Below are positions 58,383-64,000 of a stretch of 64,000 nt of DNA, piece by piece. Below the pieces are notes generated by a model. That model did no database searches. It was not told where the DNA came from and saw only the letters and a program-made list of their open reading frames with translations. Source of the stretch: Deltaproteobacteria bacterium (lineage in GTDB: Bacteria > Desulfobacterota > BSN033 > UBA1163); contig VGRU01000001.1 in the NCBI GenBank assembly GCA_016875255.1, positions 1 to 64,000 on the forward strand, read 5' to 3'. Made by a program: the position numbers and the translations under genes. Each line of letters opens with the position of its first letter. Positions within the stretch are counted from its first letter, which is position 1.

Positions 58383-58470
58383 AACTCTCCCCCCTTCTCC
58401 CTCCCGTGGGCAGGTCTATTCGACTTAACCCAAGAGGGGGTATTCCTCCCCTTAAAATAAGGGGAGGATA
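58383..58470. repeat. CCTCCCCTTA/TAAGGGGAGG hairpin and C/G-run repeats
   Basis: CCTCCCCTTAAAATAAGGGGAGG (58446-58468) is a strong palindrome preceded by other C- and G-runs. It lies between the MinD-like gene and the J-domain gene and may act as a transcription end in either direction, but it belongs to the general dyad family. Confidence 0.5.
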
Positions 58471-58477
58471 GGAGGGG

Positions 58478-59401
58478 TTACCGACGCATCCGGTGGCTAT
58501 TGGCTAATCTTGAGGCAATCTCCGTCACACACTGGGCAGCCTTGGACCGACTGTTTTCAAGAACCAATGGCTTTCTCTTGCGTATGGAGTTTCCCACATC
58601 CTGGTCGTAGACGACATACCCCAGATAGTGGAGATGAATGCCAAAATATTTCTGACAAGCGCTCCGGATCGAAAAACCGATTTCAATATCTTTTTTTGAA
58701 CGGACCTGGTTCAAAATAAGGTTGGGATGGAAAGTCTCCGCCTCTTCGACCATCTTCCGGGCATCATCTGTGTTAATGCGTCTCACTTCATTCAGAAGTT
58801 CATAGGGATTACGGATGCCCGCCTCGTTCTTTCCATCCATGGCTTCGTCGATCAGGGCCTTGGCTGAGCTGGAAGAAACCGTCTGCCGTAGCCTTCGATA
58901 AAAGGCGCTCTTTAAAAACCGATATGTATTTTCGATGGAAGTGGGTTCCGGCGTTACCACCAGGATGCCTCCGTCCGACATCAAAAAGAAGTCAAGAACG
59001 CTTAGTGTATTGCCTCCGCCCAGATCAACCAGGATATAATCGCTCTCCAGAGATTTAATGGAACGGAGAAGCTTCCTTTTCTGGACGCTCTTCGCATCGG
59101 CCGCATCAAGAAGATCCTGCGCTCTTGTCAGGAGTTGAAGATTTGGGACTCCGGTTTGAATGAGTACATCTTTGAGATGGGAAACTCTCTTCTTGATGAA
59201 GTCGGAAAGAGTGGGAGCCGATGGAAGAACACCTAAAAATGTATGGAGGTTCGCTCCTCCTAAATCGGCATCGATGAGGATGACCTGGGCGCCTAATTGT
59301 GAAAGGCAGATTCCGATATTGGTGGTGATAAAACTCTTCCCACTTCCCCCTTTACCGCCACCGATCGTCCAGATGACTTTCTGATGATGATTTCCGGTCA
59401 T
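58478..59401 (-). CDS. MinD/ParA-family ATPase (FlhG-like)
   Basis: A 307-residue P-loop ATPase. GGKGGSGKSFITTNIG (about 14-29) is the deviant Walker A motif, VILIDADLGGANLHTFLG (about 39-56) Walker A' and DYILVDLGGG (about 119-128) Walker B. VVTPEPTSIENTYRFLKSAF (about 149-168) is typical for FlhG-like/MinD2 proteins. It probably places or counts a cell structure. The next gene downstream is the J-domain/HTH protein, a pairing that I believe is conserved in related genomes. Confidence 0.82.
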   Translation of the reverse strand: MTGNHHQKVIWTIGGGKGGSGKSFITTNIGICLSQLGAQVILIDADLGGANLHTFLGVLPSAPTLSDFIKKRVSHLKDVLIQTGVPNLQLLTRAQDLLDAADAKSVQKRKLLRSIKSLESDYILVDLGGGNTLSVLDFFLMSDGGILVVTPEPTSIENTYRFLKSAFYRRLRQTVSSSSAKALIDEAMDGKNEAGIRNPYELLNEVRRINTDDARKMVEEAETFHPNLILNQVRSKKDIEIGFSIRSACQKYFGIHLHYLGYVVYDQDVGNSIRKRKPLVLENSRSKAAQCVTEIASRLANSHRMRR

Positions 59402-59489
59402 TCCTACCTAACCTGACATCGCCAGAATCCAATAAAAGTTTGGAGTTTAAAAATGCAGCAAATCAATTCGTTAAAGGGAATCCGGAAAT

Positions 59490-59612
59490 CAGGTAATCAG
59501 GAGGGAGGGGATCGGAACATTAGGGTACCAGAGAAAATCAAGGAAGAATGACTTGCCCTGATATCCTTGTATCCTGATGCCTGCAACCTGATATCCTGAT
59601 ATTCTGATAACC
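59490..59612. repeat. ATCAGG / CCTGATATCCTG repeat array
   Basis: Degenerate CCTGATATCC, TCCTGATGCC, CCTGATATTCTG and CAGGTAATCAGG units. The same filler is at about 62080-62212. Such arrays are frequent between genes in deltaproteobacterial genomes; none encodes a protein. Confidence 0.6.
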
Positions 59613-59657
59613 GTTGACCTTTGCTTCGGATTTAGACATTAAAATTTTATTACTATT

Positions 59658-60668
59658 CTACTCCCAGATGCCGTCAATCTTTGCGTGGCAATGCCGGCAC
59701 TCCCCTCCCACCGCATCATTCTTTACAACCCTGAAGCCCATCCTCTCAATCACGTTTCGTCCACACTGGGGGCAGAAGGTATCCTCCCCTCCCTGTCCCG
59801 GAATATTGCCGCAATAGACATATCGAAGCCCTGCCTTCATCCCGATCTCTCTTGCCCGATGAAGCGTTGTGGCAGGGGGTCTTGGAAGGTTGAGCATCTT
59901 ATAGGTGGGATAGAAGGCGGAGAGGTGCCATGGAACCTCCGCCCCTAAGGACAGAATGAACTGAGCGATCTCCTCAAATTCTTTATCTGAATCATTCATG
60001 GTGGGAATGACCAGAGTGGTGATCTCCACCCAGATCCCCAACTCTTTCATCAACTTCAGGCTCTCGAGAACTGGCCTAAGCTTTGCCCCACACACCTCCT
60101 TATAAAACTTCTCCTGATAACTCTTCAAGTCAACATTGGCTCCATCGAGATAGGGTTGTATCGTCCTCAACGCCTCCTCTGTCATATAGCCATTCGTGAC
60201 AAAGACATTCCTGATTCCTTCCTGATGGGCCAGCGCTGCCGTCTCGTAAGCATATTCAAAATAGATGATGGGTTCAGTATAGGTGTAAGAGATGGACCGA
60301 CATCGATTTTCCTTTGCGAGTAAAACGAGTCTGGCTGGCGGGACCGTGGACCCGTCAATCCCTTTTCCGTCAACCGGCATTTGAGAGATCTCGTGATTCT
60401 GACACTGAAGACAACGAAAGTTACATCCTACTGTGGCGATAGAGAATGAACTGGACCCGGGTAAGAAATGATAAAGAGGCTTTTTCTCTATAGGATCGAT
60501 ATGCATGGAGATGGCTCGTTCGTAAACAAGACTGAAGAGCTTTCCTTCTCTGTTCTCCCTTACCCCGCAGACCCCCTTTTTCAAAGGTGAGATGACACAC
60601 CGATGACTGCAAAGGGAACACTTCACCTTTCCTTCTTCCAAAGGGCTGTAAAGCATCGCCTCCTTCAT
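59658..60668 (-). CDS. amrS: AmmeMemoRadiSam system radical SAM enzyme (AmrS)
   Basis: A 336-residue radical SAM protein of the AmrS family. GCNFRCLQCQN (about 79-89) is the CX3CX2C cluster motif; N-terminal Cys residues CSLCSHRCVI and CGVRENREGKL, and a C-terminal CPQCGR..CRHCHA zinc-ribbon-like pair, are characteristic. YTYTEPIIYFEYAYETA and HLSAFYPTYKM also fit. The system's partner (AMMECR1/Memo-like protein) is not in the window. Its catalysed reaction is not known. GGAG stands before ATG 60668. Confidence 0.88.
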   Translation of the reverse strand: MKEAMLYSPLEEGKVKCSLCSHRCVISPLKKGVCGVRENREGKLFSLVYERAISMHIDPIEKKPLYHFLPGSSSFSIATVGCNFRCLQCQNHEISQMPVDGKGIDGSTVPPARLVLLAKENRCRSISYTYTEPIIYFEYAYETAALAHQEGIRNVFVTNGYMTEEALRTIQPYLDGANVDLKSYQEKFYKEVCGAKLRPVLESLKLMKELGIWVEITTLVIPTMNDSDKEFEEIAQFILSLGAEVPWHLSAFYPTYKMLNLPRPPATTLHRAREIGMKAGLRYVYCGNIPGQGGEDTFCPQCGRNVIERMGFRVVKNDAVGGECRHCHAKIDGIWE

Positions 60669-60705
60669 CGTCTTATCTCCAGTTATTTCAATCGAAATTT
60701 CAATT

Positions 60706-60735
60706 TATATAACAAAAATTTACCTCTTCTGTCTA
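60706..60735 (-). promoter_or_regulatory. Possible promoter for amrS
   Basis: On the minus strand TAGACA (60735-60730) and TATATA (60711-60706) are 18 bases apart, giving a leader of about 30 bases with a GGAG ribosome-binding site before ATG 60668. The match is moderate. Confidence 0.35.
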
Positions 60736-60776
60736 TAAAAATGTTTAAGCCTTAAGCTAAACGCCTTTAAAAGTAC

Positions 60777-60805
60777 TTGACAGGACATTGAGGACCGGTT
60801 AAATT
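60777..60805 (+). promoter_or_regulatory. Sigma70-type promoter of the modE-like gene
   Basis: TTGACA (60777-60782), a 17-base spacer and TAAATT (60800-60805) form a near-consensus promoter. The predicted transcription start near 60812 lies inside the palindromic operator 60808-60831, so binding there would block RNA polymerase. Confidence 0.6.
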
Positions 60806-60807
60806 GT

Positions 60808-60831
60808 CGTTATACTTAAGTAAGTATAACG
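60808..60831. promoter_or_regulatory. ModE-box-like operator (perfect 24-bp palindrome)
   Basis: CGTTATACTTA and TAAGTATAACG are perfect inverse copies around a 2-base centre. The ends CGTTAT..ATAACG match the known ModE operator of E. coli (CGTTATATN..TATATAACG). It overlaps the predicted start of transcription and directly precedes ATG 60832 of the ModE-like gene, so auto-regulation is likely. Confidence 0.72.
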
Positions 60832-61182
60832 ATGGATCTAAAACAGATGAAAGTTGCATATAAAATCTGGCTCGACCATCATGGGAAAGCCTTTGGCGAC
60901 GGTCCATGGGAACTTCTGAAAGGAGTCCAAAAAACAAAATCCCTTCACCGGGCTGCCCTCCGAATGGGAATGTCTTATAACAAGGCCTGGCGCTTGATGG
61001 AGACCGTTGAAAAGAGACTTGGCTTTGCACTGATTGAGAGGAAGACAGGAGGTTCATTCGGAGGAGGCTCCCAGATCACCCCCGAGGCCAAAAGGCTGAT
61101 GGACAGATATGGGCGGTTCCGAAAAGAGGCTGGGAAAACCCTTGAAAAAATCTTTCGGGATCATTTTAGCGAGGTGCGATGA
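60832..61182 (+). CDS. ModE N-terminal-type winged-helix regulator
   Basis: A 116-residue protein corresponding to the N-terminal DNA-binding domain of ModE: SLHRAALRMGMSYNKAWRLM (about 43-62) is the winged helix, followed by ERKTGGSFGGGSQITPEAKRLM (about 74-95), the conserved wing. The molybdate-binding MOP domains of full-length ModE are missing, so it needs other means of sensing or a partner. It is the first gene of the transport operon and overlaps the binding-protein gene by 4 bases; its start directly follows the operator and no ribosome-binding site is visible. Confidence 0.85.
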   Translation: MDLKQMKVAYKIWLDHHGKAFGDGPWELLKGVQKTKSLHRAALRMGMSYNKAWRLMETVEKRLGFALIERKTGGSFGGGSQITPEAKRLMDRYGRFRKEAGKTLEKIFRDHFSEVR

Positions 61183-62063
61183 TTTTTTCTCGTTATATTC
61201 AATGCCCGATTCGTTTTGGGATATCATTCCTTTTTGGAGTATTACTTATTTTCATTCCCTATCATTCCGCAGTTTCTTCCTCCGAGAGATTGCTCCTCTT
61301 TACAGGAGCGGCAAGTAAGCCTCCGACAGAAGAGGCCATCAAGGACTTCTCCAGAAGAACCAATATTCCAGTCGATATCGTTTTCGGAGGTTCGGGATTT
61401 GTCCTTTCGCAGATGAAATTGGCAAAGAGAGGAGACATCTACTTTCCGGGTTCATCCGACTTTATGGAAGTAGCGAAAAGAGATGGCCTCGTCTATTTTG
61501 ATTCGGAGAAGGTCGTTGCCTACCTTATCCCCGCCATCAATGTCCAGAAAGGAAATCCGAAGGGGATTAAATCGTTAAGGGATTTAACCAAAAAGGGAAT
61601 CCGAGTAGCTATCGCCAATCCGGAAATGGTCTGTGTAGGGACATACGCTGTCGAAATCATCGAGAAAAATCTCAATCCACAGGAGAAGGAGAGTTTCAGT
61701 AAAAACCTGGTAAATTACACGGAGAGCTGTGAAAAGACCTCCAATGTCATCTCCCTGAGGGCGGTGGACGCAGTGATCGGTTGGAGGGTTTTTCAGTATT
61801 GGGACCCAGAAAGAATTGAGACGGTCTATTTGAAACCTGAAGAGATTCCAAGAATAGGATATATCCCCATCGCCATCTCTAATTTTTCTAAAGACAAAGC
61901 CCAAGCTCAGAAATTCATTGATTTCATTCTATCTTCGGATGGGAAAGCTATTTTCCGAAAATATAACTATCTGATGGATATTCAGGAGGTACGCCAGTTT
62001 ACAAAACCCGACACTCCGGTTGGAGGAGAGTATATTCTCCCAAAAGAATGGAGGACAAGATAA
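61179..62063 (+). CDS. modA: Molybdate/tungstate ABC transporter substrate-binding protein (ModA-like)
   Basis: A 294-residue exported protein with a signal peptide at about 15-32 (ISFLFGVLLIFIPYHSA), then LLLFTGAASKPPTEEAIKDF, VFGGSGFVLSQMKLAKRGDIYFPG and the later blocks of the ModA/WtpA family: PEMVCVGTYAVEI and VDAVIGWRVFQYW (about 191-203). It binds an oxyanion, molybdate or tungstate, for the permease encoded after a 237-base gap. Substrate specificity cannot be read; context (ModE box) supports Mo or W. Confidence 0.85.
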   Translation: MIFSRYIQCPIRFGISFLFGVLLIFIPYHSAVSSSERLLLFTGAASKPPTEEAIKDFSRRTNIPVDIVFGGSGFVLSQMKLAKRGDIYFPGSSDFMEVAKRDGLVYFDSEKVVAYLIPAINVQKGNPKGIKSLRDLTKKGIRVAIANPEMVCVGTYAVEIIEKNLNPQEKESFSKNLVNYTESCEKTSNVISLRAVDAVIGWRVFQYWDPERIETVYLKPEEIPRIGYIPIAISNFSKDKAQAQKFIDFILSSDGKAIFRKYNYLMDIQEVRQFTKPDTPVGGEYILPKEWRTR

Positions 62064-62079
62064 AAAGCGATGAAGCGGG

Positions 62080-62212
62080 TATCAGATGATCAGGTTATCA
62101 GGAGGTGAACATCAGGATATTGGGATATCAGGTCAAACCAAAATACTGTTATTGTTTATCTTAGATCCTGGTATCCTGGTATTCTACCCTCTGATATTCT
62201 GGTCACCCGATA
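62080..62212. repeat. ATCAGG / CCTGATATCCTG repeat array
   Basis: Runs of ATCAGATGATCAGG, ATCAGGATATTGGG, CCTGGTATCCTGGT and TATTCTGGTCACC between the binding-protein and permease genes, same family as 59490-59612. It interrupts the transport operon without any gene of its own. Confidence 0.55.
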
Positions 62213-62300
62213 CCCATATTTTCTCGCATAAAATGTAGCTTCACGCTCATTAGGCGGGGCTTTTAGGATTTGTAGTTGGAATTTTAACTGAGGAGAACCC

Positions 62301-63077
62301 ATGACTTTCCGTTACACCATGATTGGCGCAGCCATATGCATCTTCATCTTCTACTTTGGCCTTTTAGCCTCGCTCCTCTTCTCGACAAGTTTGACGGGAT
62401 TCTGGGAATCGCTGGCTCATCCTTCGACCCTCTTCTCCATCCGGCTGAGCCTTATTGCCGCCACCCTTGCAACGTTCTTAGCCGTGTTGATTGGACTCCC
62501 TGCAGCCTATGCTCTCTCCCGTTTTCAATTCAGAGGAAAACAGATCGTCGATGTCTTCCTCGAAATTCCGATCATCATGTCGCCCATTGCCCTGGGAGCC
62601 TCATTCCTTGTCTTCTTCAATACCCCTTTAGGAGAGGTTATCCAGAGAAAAGGAATCTTCTTCGTATTTGAATTTCCAGGCATCCTCCTTGCCCAATTCG
62701 CCACCATTGCAGGCTTAACCACACGCTTGATGAAAGCCTCTCTGGATGAAATTTCTCCACGTTATGAAGCTGTAGCACGCTCTCTCGGCTCTTCTTCATG
62801 GCAGGCCTTCTACCGGGTCACACTTCCCCTAACCTTCCGGGGACTTTTAGCCTCTGTGATTCTCTCCTGGGCTAAAGCTGCAGGTGAATTCGGAGCCACG
62901 GTCACCCTCGCCGGAGCCATGCCCGGAAAAACAGAGACTATGCCCATTGCTATCTTCACGGCTCTTGCTTCAGCCAATATAGAGAAGGCGATCGTTTTGG
63001 TCCTCATCCTTCTCATCCTGGGATTGGTCGCCCTTTACGCTGTCCGATTGACAGGGAAATTATATCGCTATGATTAA
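62301..63077 (+). CDS. modB: Molybdate/tungstate ABC transporter permease (ModB/WtpB-like)
   Basis: A 258-residue ABC permease with five to six membrane segments (about 9-31, 49-75, 90-110, 130-150, 180-205, 230-250). The EAA motif for docking the ATPase is EAVARSLGSSSWQAFYRVTL (about 155-174). A GAGGAGAACC ribosome-binding site precedes ATG 62301, and its stop overlaps the ATPase gene start by 8 bases. Homologous to ModB/WtpB/CysT-type permeases. Confidence 0.88.
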   Translation: MTFRYTMIGAAICIFIFYFGLLASLLFSTSLTGFWESLAHPSTLFSIRLSLIAATLATFLAVLIGLPAAYALSRFQFRGKQIVDVFLEIPIIMSPIALGASFLVFFNTPLGEVIQRKGIFFVFEFPGILLAQFATIAGLTTRLMKASLDEISPRYEAVARSLGSSSWQAFYRVTLPLTFRGLLASVILSWAKAAGEFGATVTLAGAMPGKTETMPIAIFTALASANIEKAIVLVLILLILGLVALYAVRLTGKLYRYD

Positions 63078-64000
63078 AATAGAAGGGCTTGCCATTCTTC
63101 TAAAAACCTTTAGCCTGACGGATCTTCATATAGAAATTGAGGAAGGGGAATTTCACTTTCTATTGGGCCCCACGGGAAGCGGTAAAACCCTGATCCTGGA
63201 ATCAATCATCGGACTACATAAACCCAAAAAAGGAAAGATATGGATCGGTGAAAAGGAAGTTCAAAACCTACCCCCTGAGAAAAGGGAGATTTCTTATGTC
63301 CCTCAAGACCTCGCTCTCTTCCCACATCTGAGCGTAAGAGAGAACATCCTTTATGGAATTAAAGCCAAGAATCACTCCTTAAAAAACTATGATAAATATG
63401 TTGACTCTCTCATTCAGGTGATGCGAGTTGGGCATCTGCTCGACCGATACCCGGCCAATCTGAGTGGAGGTGAAAAAAAGCGAGTGGCACTACTAAGAGC
63501 GTTGGCCCCAAAGCCAAAACTGCTTCTCCTTGATGAACCCCTTTCCGGCCTGGATCCCTCCATCAAATATGAGATCCAACAACTTCTAAAAACCCTCCAC
63601 ACCTCTCTCCATCCAACGGTTTTATGTGTCTCCCACGACTTTGAAGAAGCCTTTCTCATGGGAGATAAGATGACTGTCTTTATTAATGGCAATGTGGAAC
63701 AGGTTGGAACAAGGGACGATGTCTTTCTAAAACCACGAACAAAACAGGCAGCGCAGTTTTTGGGTTTGAGGAACCTTTACAGGGGAAAGATCTTTGGCAA
63801 GGAAGATCATGTAGAGCGAAGTTTTATTGATATCAATGGATTACGGTTTTCCATTCCGAAGGGTGCCTGTCAGAGTAAGATGGATTCAGGGAGAGAAATT
63901 GACCTCTACATCCGGCCTGAAGAAGTGATGATCCTCCGCGAGGGAAAATCCGTAAAGGAGTCTTTAAAAAGGAATATCTTCATCGGGAATATTATTGATA
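63070..64000 (+). CDS. modC: Molybdate/tungstate ABC transporter ATP-binding protein (ModC/WtpC-like), cut by the window end
   Basis: The first about 310 residues of an ABC ATPase, running off the window. Walker A GPTGSGKT (about 33-40), Q-loop YVPQD (about 76-80), signature LSGGEKKR (about 131-138, where the usual Gln is Glu) and Walker B LLLLDEPLSGLD (about 151-162) are present, then the SHDFEEAF region. The last about 90 residues begin a C-terminal MOP/TOBE domain (LYIRPEEVMIL). It overlaps the permease gene, so they are translated together. The C-terminus cannot be seen here. Confidence 0.88.
   Translation, partial: MIKIEGLAILLKTFSLTDLHIEIEEGEFHFLLGPTGSGKTLILESIIGLHKPKKGKIWIGEKEVQNLPPEKREISYVPQDLALFPHLSVRENILYGIKAKNHSLKNYDKYVDSLIQVMRVGHLLDRYPANLSGGEKKRVALLRALAPKPKLLLLDEPLSGLDPSIKYEIQQLLKTLHTSLHPTVLCVSHDFEEAFLMGDKMTVFINGNVEQVGTRDDVFLKPRTKQAAQFLGLRNLYRGKIFGKEDHVERSFIDINGLRFSIPKGACQSKMDSGREIDLYIRPEEVMILREGKSVKESLKRNIFIGNIID

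Noticed and set aside
63070..63700. LSGGEKKR instead of LSGGQ in the ABC ATPase as sign of an inactive protein
   Set aside because: Glu at this position occurs in active ABC ATPases; Walker A and B are intact.

Overview
The window looks like a chromosomal segment of a Gram-negative bacterium, most likely of the Desulfobacterota / deltaproteobacterial type. The Gram-negative call rests on two family-9 heptosyltransferases, a WaaE-like glycosyltransferase, an LpxL-like acyltransferase, a Kdo/WaaP-kinase-like protein, Wzm/Wzt and a TonB-like protein. The phylum is an inference from gene style (AmrS, MinD-like ATPase beside a J-domain/HTH protein, exported PIMT, many dispersed palindromes) and was not tested. 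From about 0.2 to 53.3 kb essentially every gene lies on the minus strand: a very long envelope-polysaccharide locus.

Layout in plus coordinates (minus-strand genes are transcribed right to left). 0.2-5.3 kb is an unstable end: one intact DPM-like GT2 gene, three broken copies of its 5' part, three coiled-coil ORFs and a PIN/UPF0175 toxin-antitoxin pair. 5.4-14.7 kb is a nucleotide-sugar cluster: Fcl/WcaG-like SDR, an E1/ColD-type 3-dehydratase (annotation pipelines would call it a DegT aminotransferase), B12-binding radical SAM, HddC-like guanylyltransferase, HddA-like kinase, a second SDR, a split transketolase pair and a GmhB-like phosphatase. 14.7-19.7 kb holds glycosyltransferases, Wzt/Wzm and a methyltransferase. 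20.5-21.3 kb is an MntA/HepT toxin-antitoxin pair. 21.5-29.8 kb holds a methyltransferase, split PssE/PssD (Alg13/Alg14)-like halves, GT2, polysaccharide deacetylase, GNAT, a Wzx-like flippase and a GT39 membrane glycosyltransferase. 30.4-44.9 kb holds WbpI/WbpD/WbpB/WbpE-like enzymes for a diacetamido-uronic acid plus core/O-chain glycosyltransferases, a double-kinase protein, an acyltransferase, methyltransferases, an SDR and a small GIY-YIG nuclease sitting between inverted palindromes. 45.2-53.3 kb holds two heptosyltransferases, a YbgC-like thioesterase, radical SAM, FtsB-like and TonB-like proteins and a 1010-residue TPR protein. 53.7-64 kb is housekeeping: PIMT, TrmN6-like, polyprenyl synthase, thioredoxin, TlpA-like, J-domain/HTH, MinD-like, AmrS, then a ModE-like regulator with a molybdate/tungstate ABC importer cut by the window end.

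Most interesting candidates: (1) the 5.4-14.7 kb cluster, which combines GDP-heptose enzymes with an active-site-His, Cys-cluster dehydratase, an Fcl homologue whose catalytic Tyr is Phe, a B12 radical SAM enzyme and a two-subunit transketolase, suggesting an undescribed deoxy- or branched-chain heptose pathway; (2) a GIY-YIG nuclease gene bracketed by inverted REP-like hairpins that recur, with compensatory arm changes, inside small elements elsewhere in the window; (3) several MITE-like elements, including two 173-bp copies with matching ends; (4) serial broken GT2 copies, two of which share a 105-bp identical block.

No rRNA, tRNA or CRISPR array was seen. All family assignments come from reading motifs; no database search was run and GC content was not computed.
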